NCBI RefSeq assembly: GCF_036320965.1
Contig: NC_092264.1
Coordinates: 20,171,883 to 20,235,882 of the forward strand
DNA: 64,000 nt
Source of the DNA: Panulirus ornatus
Lineage: Eukaryota > Arthropoda > Malacostraca > Decapoda > Palinuridae
Reading direction: 5' to 3'
Shown piece after piece: positions 48,395 through 59,054 of the stretch. Both the position numbers and the translations under genes were made by a program. Under the pieces are notes generated by a model. The model saw only the letters and a list, made by a program, of their open reading frames with translations, searched no databases and had not been told where the DNA came from. Each line of letters starts with the position of its first letter. Positions within the stretch are counted from its first letter, which is position 1.

Positions 48395-48553
48395 CATATA
48401 AATTTATTTGTCTTATTTATTTTTGCTTTGTCACTGTCTCCCGCATTAGCGAGGTAGTGCAAGGAAACAGACGAAAGAATGGCCCAACCCACCCACATAC
48501 ACATGTATATACATACACATCCACACACGGCACATATACATACATATACATGT
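48395..48553 (-). mobile_element. RTE-A 3' tail, left half of an interrupted copy
   Basis: TTTGCTTTGTCACTGTCTCC through the terminal hairpin and GTCCACACACG-like UTR, cut at 48553 by a plus-strand RTE-A copy. The minus-strand UTR resumes at 50465, so 48395-48553 and 50465-52012 look like one old copy. Confidence 0.78.
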
Positions 48554-50269
48554 AAGACAAGGGAGCAAATGGAAACTTCAGTGAAGGGCGCAAATGGGGA
48601 GGTGATAACAAGTAGTGGTGATGTGAGAAGGAGATGGAGTGAGTATTTTGAAGGTTTGTTGAATGTGTTTGATGACAGAGTGGCAGATATAGGGTGTCTT
48701 GGTCGAGGTGGTGTGCAAAGTGAGAGGGTTAGGGAAAATGATTTGGTAAACAGAGAAGAGGTAGTAAAAGCTTTGCAGAAGATGAAAGCCGGCAAGGCAG
48801 CAGGTTTGGATGGTATTGCAGTGGAATCTATTAAAAAAGGGGGTGACTGTATTACTAACTGGTTGGTAAGGTTATTTAATGTATGTATGACTCATGGTGA
48901 GGTGCCTGAGGATTGGCGGAATGCGTGCATAGTGCCATTGTACAAAGGCAAAGGGGATAAGAGTGAGTGCTCAAATTACAGAGGTATAAGTTTGTTGAGT
49001 ATTCCTGGTAAATTATATAGGAGGGTATTGATTGAGAGGGTGAAGGCATGTACAGAGCATCAGATTGGGGAAGAGCAGTGTGGTTTCAGAAGTGGTAGAG
49101 GATGTGTGGATCAGGTGTTTGCTTTGAAGAATGTATGTGAGAAATACTTAGAAAAGCAAATGGATTTGTATGTAGCATTTATGGATCTGGAGAAGGCATA
49201 TGATAGAGTTGATAGAGATGCTCTGTGGAAGGTATTAAGAATATATGGTGTGGGAGGCAAGTTGTTAGAAGCAGTGAAAAGTTTTTATCGAGGATGTATG
49301 GCATGTGTACGTGTAGGAAGAGAGGAAAGTGATTGGTTCTCAATGAATGTAGGTTTGCGGCAGGGGTGTGTGATGTCTCCATGGTTGTTTAATTTGTTTA
49401 TGGATAGGGTTGTTAGGGAGGTAAATGCAAGAGTTTTGGAAAGAGGGGCAAGTATGAAGTCTGTTGGGGATGAGAGAGCTTGGGAAGTGAGTCAGTTGTT
49501 GTTCCCTGATGATACAGCGCTGGTGGCTGATTCACGTGAGAAACTGCAGAAGCTGGTGACTGAGTTTGGTAAAGTGTGTGAAAGAAGAAAGTTAAGAGTA
49601 AATGTGAATAAGAGCAAGGTTATTAGGTACAGCAGGGTTGAGGGTCAAGTCAATTGGGAGGTAAGTTTGAATGGAGAAAAACTGGAGGAAGTAAAGTGTT
49701 TTAGATATCTGGGAGTGGATCTGGCAGCGGATGGAACCATGGAAGCGGAAGTGGATCATAGGGTGGGGGAGGGGGCGAAAATTCTGGGAGCCTTGAAGAA
49801 TGTGTGGAAGTCGAGAACATTATCTCGGAAAGCAAAAATGGGTATGTTTGAAGGAATAGTGGTTCTAATGTTGTATGGTTGCGAGGCGTGGGCTATGGAT
49901 AGAGTTGTGCGCAGGAGGATGGATGTGCTGGAAATGAGATGTTTGAGGACAATGTGTGGTGTGAGGTGGTTTGATCGAGTAAGTAACGTAAGGGTAAGAG
50001 AGATGTGTGGAAATAAAAAGAGCGTGGTTGAGAGAGCAGAAGAGGGTGTTTTGAAATGGTTTGGGCATATGGAGAGAATGAGTGAGGAAAGATTGACCAA
50101 GAGGATATATGTGTCGGAGGTGGAGGGAACGAGGAGAAGTGGGAGACCAATTTGGAGGTGGAAAGATGGAGTGAAAAAGATTTTGTGTGATCGGGGCCTG
50201 AACATGCAGGAGGGTGAAAGGAGGGCAAGGAATAGAGTGAATTGGATCGATGTGGTATACCGGGGTTGA
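48554..50269 (+). CDS. RTE-A reverse transcriptase frame, open but altered
   Basis: About 571 codons are open from KTREQM to NWIDVVYRG and a stop. RT motifs CGFRSGRGC, AFMDLEKAYDR and GLRQGCVMSP are intact, but motif C is FPDD instead of FADD (near 49501-49512), and one codon is lost at IVVLMLYGCE. Upstream in-frame sequence comes from the antisense 3' tail of the host copy and is not part of the protein. With no endonuclease or leader it is a dead fragment, even though the frame is clean. Confidence 0.75.
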   Translation, partial: KTREQMETSVKGANGEVITSSGDVRRRWSEYFEGLLNVFDDRVADIGCLGRGGVQSERVRENDLVNREEVVKALQKMKAGKAAGLDGIAVESIKKGGDCITNWLVRLFNVCMTHGEVPEDWRNACIVPLYKGKGDKSECSNYRGISLLSIPGKLYRRVLIERVKACTEHQIGEEQCGFRSGRGCVDQVFALKNVCEKYLEKQMDLYVAFMDLEKAYDRVDRDALWKVLRIYGVGGKLLEAVKSFYRGCMACVRVGREESDWFSMNVGLRQGCVMSPWLFNLFMDRVVREVNARVLERGASMKSVGDERAWEVSQLLFPDDTALVADSREKLQKLVTEFGKVCERRKLRVNVNKSKVIRYSRVEGQVNWEVSLNGEKLEEVKCFRYLGVDLAADGTMEAEVDHRVGEGAKILGALKNVWKSRTLSRKAKMGMFEGIVVLMLYGCEAWAMDRVVRRRMDVLEMRCLRTMCGVRWFDRVSNVRVREMCGNKKSVVERAEEGVLKWFGHMERMSEERLTKRIYVSEVEGTRRSGRPIWRWKDGVKKILCDRGLNMQEGERRARNRVNWIDVVYRG

Positions 50270-50464
50270 TGTGCTGTCAGTGGATTGAATCAGGCCATGT
50301 GAAGCGTCTGGAGTAAACCATGGAAAGCTGTGTAGGTATGTATATTTGCGTGTGTGGACGTATGTATATACATGTGTATGGGGGTGGGTTGGGCCATTTC
50401 TTTCGTCTGTTTCCTTGCGCTACCTCGCAAACGTGGGAGACAGCGACAAAAAAAAAAAAAAAAA
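48554..50464 (+). mobile_element. RTE-A copy nested in an older minus copy
   Basis: It is 5' truncated at KTREQMETSVKG and complete to the short 3' UTR and an A tail of about 17. The whole ORF part is open. It lies inside the long 3' UTR of the opposite-strand copy. No TSD longer than about 5 bp (ATGTA) is visible. It ends in NWIDVVYRG, the intermediate lineage. Confidence 0.87.
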
Positions 50465-52012
50465 TGTATATACACACACAGACACATACACATATACACA
50501 TGTACATAATTCATAGTCTGCCATTTTTCATTCCCGTTGCCACCCGCCACACATGAAATGACAACCCCCTCCTCCCGCATGTGCGCGAGGTAGCACTAGG
50601 AAAAGACAACAAAGGCCACATTCGTTCACACTCGGTCTCTAGCTCTCATGTATAATGCACCGAAACTACAGCTCCCTTTCCACATCCAGGCCCCAAAAAA
50701 CTTTCCATGATTTACCCCAGACGCTTCACATGCCCTGGTTCAATCCAGTGACAGTACGTTGACCCCGGTATACCACATCATTCCAATTCACTCTATTCCT
50801 TGCATGCCTTTCACCCTCCTGCACGTTCAGGCCCCGATCACACAAAATCTTTTTCACTCCATCTTTTCATCTCCAATCTGGTCTCCCACTTCTCCTTGTT
50901 CCCTAAACCTCTGACACATATATCCTTTTGGTCAATCTTTCCTCACTCATTCTCTCCATGTGACCAAATCATTTCAAAACACCCTCTTCTGCTCTCTCAA
51001 CCACACTCTTTTTATTACCACACATCTCTCTTACAATTTCATCACTTACTCAATCAAACCACCTCACACCACATATTGTCCTCAAACATCTCATTTCCAA
51101 TACATCCACCCTCCTCTGCACAACTCTATCTATAGCCCATGCCTCGCAACCATATAACATTGTTGGAACCACTATTCCTTCAAACGTACCCATTTTTGCT
51201 TTCCGAGATAATTTTCTAGACTTACACACATTCTTAAATGCTCCCAGAACTTTCGCCCCCTCCCCCATCCTATCATTCAATTCTGCTTCCATGGTTCCAT
51301 CCACTGCCAAATCCACTCCCAGATATCTAAAACACTTCACTTCCTCCAGTTTTTCTCCATTCAAACGTACCTCCCAAATGACTTGTCTCTCAACTCTACT
51401 GTACCTAATAACCTTGCTCTTATTCACATTTACTCTTTCACACATTTCTTCTTTCACACACTTTACCAAACTCAGTCACCAGTTTCTGCAGTTTCTCACA
51501 TGAATCAGCCACCAGCACTGTATCATCAGCATACAACAACTGACTCACTTCCCAAGCTCTCTCATCTACAACAGACTGCATACTTGCCCCTCTTTCCAAA
51601 ACTCTTGCATTCACCTACCTAACAACCCCCATCCATAAACAAATCAAACAACCATGGAGACATCACACACCCCTGCCACAAACCTACATTCACTGAGAAC
51701 CAATCACTTTCCCCTCTTCCTACACATACACATGCCTTACATCCTCAATAAAAACTTTTCAATGCTTCTAACAACTTGCCCCCCACCCCATATATTCTTA
51801 ATACCTTAGACATAGCATCTCTATCAACTCTATCATAAGCCTTCTCCAGATCCAAAAGTGCTACATACAAATCCATTTGCTTTTCCAAGTATTTCTCACA
51901 TACATTCTTCAAAGCAAACACCTGATCCACACATTCTCTACCACTGCTGAAACCACACTGCTTTTCCCCAATCTGATGCTCTGTACATGCCTTCACCCTC
52001 TCAATTAATATA
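50465..52012 (-). mobile_element. Old RTE-A copy, right half, long 3' UTR
   Basis: The long 3' UTR is followed by decayed ORF text: 51050-51469 (YLGVDLAVDG, CEAWAIDR) and 51745-51996 (CGFSSGRECVDQVF, ALLDLEKAYDRVD). Motif AFMDLEKAYD reads ALLDLEKAYD. It ends at 52012 within IERVKACTEHQ, where the tail of another minus-strand copy begins. The same truncation point (ATTGATTGAGAGG) recurs at 54757. Confidence 0.83.
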
Positions 52013-52014
52013 TT

Positions 52015-52736
52015 TTTTATATTTATTTTGCTTTGTCGCAGTCTTCCGCGTTAGCAAGATAGCGCAAGGAAACAGACGAAAGAATGGCCCAACCCACCCA
52101 CATACACCTGTATATACATACACGTCCACATGCAAATATACATAACTATACATCTCAATGTACACATATATATACACACACAGACATATACATATATACA
52201 CATGTACATAATTCATACTGTCTGCCTTTATCTATTTCCATCGCCACCTCGCTACACATGGAATACCATCCCCCTCCCCCCTCATGTGTGCGAGGTAGCG
52301 CTAGGAAAAGTCAACAAACGCCACATTCGCTCACACTCAGTCTCTAGCTGTCATGAAATAATGCACCGAAACCACAGGTCCCTTTCCACATCCAGGCCCC
52401 ACAGAACGTTCCATGGTTTACCCCAGACGCTTCACATGCCCTGATTCAATCCACTGACAGCACGTCAACCCCAGTATACCACATCGTTCCAATTCACTCT
52501 ATTCCTTGCATGCCTTTCACCCTCCTGCATGTTCAGGCCCCGATCACTCAAAATCTTTTTCACTCCATCTTTCCACCTCCAATTTGGTCTCCCACTTCTC
52601 CTCGTTCCCTCCACCTCTGACACATATATCCTCTTGGTCAATCTTTCCTCACTCATTCTCTCCATGTGACCAAACCATTTCAAAACACCCTCTTCTGCTC
52701 TCTCAACCACACTCTTTTTATTTCCACACATCTCTC
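52015..52736 (-). mobile_element. RTE-A copy, long 3' UTR, cut by a younger copy
   Basis: An AT-rich tail, terminal hairpin and long 3' UTR (to about 52460), then ORF text from NWNDVVYWG back through WFGHMERM to [16 protein letters not shown]. At 52736 (CACATCTCTCTC) the poly-T of a younger minus-strand copy interrupts it. The expected continuation (CTTACCCTTACG) is not found on the far side. Confidence 0.85.
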
Positions 52737-54756
52737 TCTTTTTTTTTTTTTTTTTATACTTTGTCGCTGTCTCCCGCGTTTGCGAGGTAGCGCAAGGAAA
52801 CAGACGAAAGAAATGGCCCAACCCCCCCCATACACATGTATATACATACGTCCACACACGCAAATATACATACCTACACAGCTTTCCATGGTTTACCCCA
52901 GACGCTTCACATGCCTTGATTCAATCCAATGACAGCACGTCAACCCCGGTATACCACATCGCTCCAATTCACTCTATTCCTTGCCCTCCTTTCACCCTCC
53001 TGCATGTTCAGGCCCCGATCACACAAAATCTTTTTCACTCCATCTTTCCACCTCCAATTTGGTCTCCCTCTTCTCCTTGCTCCCTCCACCTCCGACACAT
53101 ATATCCTCTTGGTCAATCTTTCCTCACTCATCCTCTCCATGTGCCCAAACCACTTCAAAACACCCTCTTCTGCTCTCAACCACGCTCTTTTTATTTCCAC
53201 ATATCTCTCTTACCCTTACGTTACTCACTCGATCAAACCACCTCACACCACACATTGTCCTCAAACATCTCATTTCCAGCACATCCATCCTCCTGCGCAC
53301 AACTCTATCCATAGCCCACGCCTCGCAACCATACAACATTGTTGGAACCACTATTCCTTCAAACATACCCATTTTTGCTTTCCGAGATAATGTTCTCGAC
53401 TTCCACACATTCTTCAAGGCCCCCAGAATTTTCGCCCCCTCCCCCACCCTATGATCCACTTCCGCTTCCATGGTTCCATCCGCTGCCAGATCCACTCCCA
53501 GATATCTAAAACACTTCACTTCCTCCAGTTTTTCTCCATTCAAACTCACCTCCCAATTGACTTGACCCTCAACCCTACTGTACCTAATAACCTTGCTCTT
53601 ATTCACATTTACTCTTAACTTTCTTCTTCCACACACTTTACCAAACTCAGTCACCAGCTTCTGCAGTTTCTCACATGAATCAGCCACCAGCGCTGTATCA
53701 TCAGCGAACAACAACTGACTCACTTCCCAAGCTCTCTCATCCCCAACAGACTTCATACTTGCCCCTCTTTCCAAAACTCTTGCATTTACCTCCCTAACAA
53801 CCCCATCCATAAACAAATTAAACAACCATGGAGACATCACACACCCCTGCCGCAAACCTACATTCATTGAGAACCAATCACTTTCCTCTCTTTCTACACG
53901 TACACATGCCTTACATCCTCGATAAAAACTTTTCACTGCTTCTAACAACTTTCCTCCCACACCATATATTCTTAATACCTTCCACAGAGCATCTCTATCA
54001 ACTCTATCATATGCCTTCTCCAGATCCATAAATGCTACATACAAATCCATTTGCTTTTCTAAGTATTTCTCACATACATTCTTCAAAGCAAACACCTGAT
54101 CCACACATCCTCTACCACTTCTGAAACCACACTGCTCTTCCCCAATCTGATGTTCTGTACATGCCTTCACCCTCTCAATCAATACCCTCCCATATAATTT
54201 ACCAGGAATACTCAACAAACTTATACCTCTGTAATTTGAGCACTCACTCTTATCCCCTTTGCCTTTGTACAATGGAACTATGCAAGCATTCCACCAACAC
54301 TCAGGCACCTCACCATGAATCACACATACATTACATAACCTTACCAACCAATCAACAATACATTCACCCCCTTTTTTAACAGATTCCATTGCAATACCAT
54401 CCAAATCTGCTGCCTTCCCGGTTTTCATCTTCCGCAAAGCTTTTACTACCTCTTCTCTGTTTACCAAATCATTTTCCCTAACCCTCTCACTTTGCACACC
54501 ACCTCGACCAAAACACCCTATATCTGCCACTCTATCATCAAACACATTCAACAAACCTTCAAAATACTCACTCCATCTCCTTCTCATATCACCACTACTT
54601 GTTATCACCTCCCCATTTGCGCCCTTCACTGAAGTTCCCATTTGCTCCCTTGTCTTACGCACTTTATTTACCTCCTTCCAGAACATCTTTTTATTCTCCC
54701 TAAAATATAATGATACTCTCTCACCCCAACTCTCATTTGCCCTTTTTTTCACCTCT
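52737..54756 (-). mobile_element. Young RTE-A copy, 5' truncated
   Basis: Poly-T of about 18, short 3' [12 protein letters not shown], then an ORF back to QEVKKRANESWGERVSL, where it is fused head to head to a plus-strand copy at 54756/54757. The frame is open from the 5' end through CGFRSGRGC, AFMDLEKAYDR and FADDTALVADS, then broken by a 2-base deletion near 53177 (GCTCTCAACC for GCTCTCTCAACC) inside VVERAEEG. Divergence is low. Confidence 0.9.
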
Positions 54757-56190
54757 TGATATTGATTGAGAGGGTGAAGGCATGTACAGAGCATCAGATT
54801 GGGGAAGAGCAGTGTGGTTTCAGAAGTGGTAGAGGATGTGTGGATCAGGTGTTTGCTTTGAAGAATGTATGTGAGAAATACTTAGAAAAGCAAATGGATT
54901 TGTATGTAGCATTTATGGATCTGGAGAAGGCATATGATAGAGTTGATAGAGATGCTCTGTGGAAGATATTAAGAATATATGGTGTGGGAGGAAAGTTGTT
55001 AGAAGCAGTGAAAAGTTTTTATCGAGGATGTAAGGCATGTGTACGTGTAGGAAGCGAGGAAAGTGATTGGTTCTCAGTGAATGTAGGTTTGCAGCAGGGG
55101 TGTGTGATGTCTCCATGGTTGTTTAATTTGTTTATGGATGGGGTTGTTAGGGAGGTAAATGCAAGAGTTTTGGAAAGAGAGGCAAGTATGAAGTCTGTTG
55201 GGGATGAGAGAGCTTGGGAAGTGAGTCAGTTGTTGTTCGCTGATGATACAGCGCTGGTGGCTGATTCATGTGAGAAACTGCAGAAGCTGGTGACTGAGTT
55301 TGGTAAAGTGTGTGGAAGAAGAAAGTTAAGAGTAAATGTGAATAAGAGCAAGGTTATTAGGTACAGTAGGGTTGAGGGTCAAGTCAATTGGGAGGTGAGT
55401 TTGAATGGAGAAAAACTGGAGGAAGTGAAGTGTTTTAGATATCTGGGAGTGGATCTGGCAGCGGATGGAACCATGGAAGCGGAAGTGGATCATAGGGTGG
55501 GGGAGGGGGCGAAAATTCTGGGGGCCTTGAAGAATGTGTGGAAGTCGAGAACATTATCTCGGAAAGCAAAAATGGGTATGTTTGAAGGAATAGTGGTTCC
55601 AACAATGTTGTATGGTTGCGAGGCGTGGGCTATGGATAGAGTTGTGCGCAGGAGGATGGATGTGCTGGAAATGAGATGTTTGAGGACAATGTGTGGTGTG
55701 AGGTGGTTTGATCGAGTGAGTAACGTAAGGGTAAGAGAGATGTGTGGAAATAAAAAGAGCGTGGTTGAGAGAGCAGAAGAGGGTGTTTTGAAGTGGTTTG
55801 GGCACATGGAGAGAATGAGTGAGGAAAGATTGACCAAGAGGATATATGTGTCGGAGGTGGAGGGAACGAGGAGAAGAGGGAGACCAAATTGGAGGTGGAA
55901 AGATGGAGTGAAAAAGATTTTGTGTGATCGGGGCCTGAACATGCAGGAGGGTGAAAGGAGGGCAAGGAATAGAGTGAATTGGAGCGATGTGGTATACCGG
56001 GGTTGACGTGCTGTCAGTGGATTGAATCAAGGCATGTGAAGCGTCTGGGGTAAACCATGGAAAGCTGTGTAGGTATGTATATTTGCGTGTGTGGATGTAT
56101 GTATATACATGTGTATGGGGGGGGTTGGGCCATTTCTTTCGTCTGTTTCCTTGCGCTACCTCGCAAACGCGGGAGACAGCGACAAAGTAT

Positions 56191-56203
<13 letters not shown>
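54757..56203 (+). mobile_element. Young RTE-A copy, 5' truncated, clean frame
   Basis: It starts at TATTGATTGAGAGGGTG (LIERVKACTEHQ). The frame is open to NWSDVVYRG at 56006, with CGFRSGRGC, AFMDLEKAYDR, GLQQGCVMSP and FADDTALVADS intact. Short 3' UTR, A tail of about 15, then (TA)n. Both this copy and the one on its left have their own 3' tail, pointing outward. Confidence 0.9.

Positions 56204-56270
<67 letters not shown>
56204..56270. repeat. (TA)n microsatellite
   Basis: About 64 bp of TA following the A tail of one RTE-A copy and leading into the truncated 5' end of the next. Confidence 0.95.
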
Positions 56271-56271
<1 letters not shown>

Positions 56272-57113
56272 TATCTTGTGGAGGCTAAGGTGAAGATTTG
56301 TATGGGTTTTCAGAAAAGAAGAGTGAATGTTGGGGTGAAGAGGGTGGTGAGAGTAAGTGAGCTTGAGAAGGAGACCTGTGTGAGGAAGTACCAGGAGAGA
56401 CTGAGTACAGAATGGAAAAAGGTGAGAATAATGGAAGTAAGGGGAGTGGGGGAGGAATGGGATGTATTTAGGGAATCAGTGATGGATTGCGCAAGAGATG
56501 CTTGCGGCATGAGAAGAGTGGGAGGTGGGTTGATTAGAAAGGGTAGTGAGTGGTGGGATGAAGAAGTAAGAGTATTAGTGAAAGAGAAGAGAGAGGCATT
56601 TGGACGATTTTTGCAGGGAAAAAATGCAATTGAGTGGGAGATGTATAAAAGAAAGAGACAGGAGGTCAAGAGAAAGGTGCAAGAGGTGAAAAAAAGGGCA
56701 AATGAGAGTTGGGGTGAGAGAGTATCATTAAATTTTAGGGAGAATAAAAAGATGTTCTGGAAGGAGGTAAATAAAGTGCGTAAGACAAGGAAGCAAATGG
56801 GAACTTCAGTGAAGGGCGCAAATGGGGAGGTGATAACTAGTAGTGGTGATGTGAGAAGGAGATGGAGTGAGTATTTTGAAGGTTTGTTGAATGTGTTTGA
56901 TGATAGAGTGGCAGATATAGGGTGTTTTGGTCGAGGTGGTGTGCAAAGTGAGAGGGTTAGGGAAAATGATTTGGTAAACAGAGAAGAGGTAGTGAAAGCT
57001 TTGCGGAAGATGAAAGCCGGCAAGGCAGCAGGTTTGGATGGTATTGCAGTGGAATTTATTAAAAAAGGGGGTGACTGTATTGTTGACTGGTTGGTAAGGT
57101 TATTTAATGTATG

Positions 57114-57126
57114 TATGACTCATGGT
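57114..57126. repeat. Target-site duplication, left copy
   Basis: TATGACTCATGGT, RTE-A coding sequence (MTHG), repeated exactly at 57447-57459 on the far side of the nested copy. Confidence 0.92.
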
Positions 57127-57446
57127 TCCCCATGAGGGGGGGGGAGTGAAAAAGATTTTGTGTGATCGGGGCCTGAACATGCAGGAGAGTGAAAGGAGGG
57201 CAAGGAAGAGAGTGAATTGGAGCGATGTGGTATACCGGGGTTGACGTGCTGTCAGTGGATTGAATCAAGGTATGTGAAGCGTCTGGGGTAAACCATGGAA
57301 AGCTGTGTAGGTATGTATATTTGCGTGTGTGGACGTATGTATATACATGTGTATGGGGGGGGTTGGGCCATTTCTTTCGTCTGTTTCCTTGCGCTACCTC
57401 GCAAACGCGGGAGACAGCGACAAAGTATAATAAATAAAAAAATAAA
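57127..57446 (+). mobile_element. Nested, severely 5'-truncated RTE-A insertion
   Basis: After about 18 bases that do not match RTE-A (TCCCCATGAGGGGGGGGG), it carries GAGTGAAAAAGATTTTG through NWSDVVYRG, the short 3' UTR and the terminal hairpin, ending in TATAATAAATAAAAAAATAAA. A 13 bp duplication of host RTE-A sequence flanks it. It is in the same orientation as its host. The extra 5' bases look untemplated or copied from elsewhere. Confidence 0.92.
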
Positions 57447-57459
57447 TATGACTCATGGT
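57447..57459. repeat. Target-site duplication, right copy
   Basis: TATGACTCATGGT, identical to 57114-57126; the host copy continues in frame from here. Confidence 0.92.
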
Positions 57460-59054
57460 GAGGTGCCTGAGGATTGGCGGAATGCGTGCATGGTGCCATT
57501 GTACAAAGGCAAAGGGGATAAGAGTGAGTGCTCAAATTATAGAGGTATAAGTTTGTTGAGTATTCCTGGTAAATCATATGGGAGGGTATTGATTGAGAGG
57601 GTGAAGGCATGTACAGAGCATCAGATTGGGGAAGAGCAGTGTGGTTTCAGAAGTGGTAGAGGATGTGTGGATCAGGTGTTTGCTTTGAAGAATGTATGTG
57701 AGAAATACTTAGAAAAGCAAATGGATTTGTATGTAGCATTTATGGATCTGGAGAAGGCATATGATAGAGTTGATAGAGATGCTCTGTGGAAGGTATTAAG
57801 AATATATGGTGTGGGAGGAAAGTTGTTAGAAGCAGTGAAAAGTTTTTATCGAGGATGTAAGGCATGTGTACGTGTAGGAAGAGAGGAAAGTGATTGGTTC
57901 TCAGTGAATGTAGGTTTGCGGCAGGGGTGTGTGATGTCTCCATGGTTGTTTAATTTGTTTATGGATGGGGTTGTTAGGGAGGTAAATGTAAGAGTTTTGG
58001 AAAGAGGGGCAAGTATGAAGTCTGTTGGGGATGAGAGAGCTTGGGAAGTGAGTCAGTTGTTGTTCGCTGATGATACAGCGCTGGTGGCTGATTCATGTGA
58101 GAAACTGCAGAAGCTGGTGACTGAGTTTGGAAAAGTGTGTGGAAGAAGAAAGTTAAGAGTAAATGTGAATAAGAGCAAGGTTATTAGGTACAGTAGGGTT
58201 GAGGGTCAAGTCAATTGGGAGGTGAGTTTGAATGGAGAAAAACTGGAGGAAGTGAAGTGTTTTAGATATCTGGGAGTGGATCTGGCAGCGGATGGAACCA
58301 TGGAAGCGGAAGTGGATCATAGGGTGGGGGAGGGGGCGAAAATTTTGGGAGCCTTGAAAAATGTGTGGAAGTCGAGAACATTATCCCGGAAAGCAAAAAT
58401 GGGTATGTTTGAAGGAATAGTAGTTCCAACAATGTTGTATGGTTGCGAGGCGTGGGATATGGATAGAGTTGTGCGCAGGAGGATGGATGTGCTGGAAATG
58501 AGATGTTTGAGGACAATGTGTGGTGTGAGGTGGTTTGATCGAGTAAGTAACGTAAGGGTAAGAGAGATGTGTGGAAATAAAAAGAGCGTGGTTGAGAGAG
58601 CAGAAGAGGGTGTTTTGAAATGGTTTGGGCACATGGAGAGAATGAGTGAGGAAAGATTGACCAAGAGGATATATGTGTCGGAGGTGGAGGGAACGAGGAG
58701 AAGAGGGAGACCAAATTGGAGGTGGAAAGATGGAGTGAAAAGGATTTTGTGTGATCGGGGCCTGAACATGCAGGAGGGTGAAAGGAGGGCAAGGAATAGA
58801 GTGAATTGGAGCGATGTGGTATACAGGGGTTGACGTGCTGTCAGTGGATTGAATCAAGGCATGTGAAGCGTCCGGGGTAAACCATGGAAAGCTGTGTAGG
58901 TATGTATATTTGCGTGTGTGGACGTGTGTATGTACATGTGTATGGGGGGGGTTGGGCCATTTCTTTCGTCTGTTTCCTTGCGCTACCTCGCAAACGCGGG
59001 AGACAGCGACAAAGTATAAAAAAAAAAAAAAAAAAAAAAAAAATATATATATAT

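Larger units (their letters stand above)
56271..59042 (+). mobile_element. Young RTE-A copy with a nested RTE-A insertion
   Basis: It starts at TTATCTTGTGGAGGC (HYLVEAKV of the endonuclease) and, apart from a 320 bp nested insertion at 57127-57446, is continuous to the short 3' UTR and an A tail of about 28 followed by TATATATATAT. The ORF is open up to the insertion (through KAAGLDGIAVEFIKKGG) and again from 57448 to NWSDVVYRG at 58833, with CGFRSGRGC, DLEKAYDRVD, GLRQGCVMSP and FADDTALVADS intact. The insertion plus TSD adds 333 bases, so the frame phase is kept although a stop in the insert ends translation. Confidence 0.92.

Noticed and set aside
55490..55942. Antisense frames of 111, 150 and 158 codons over the RTE-A C-terminus
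   Set aside because: Same explanation: shadows of the sense ORF present in every copy, with no independent constraint visible.
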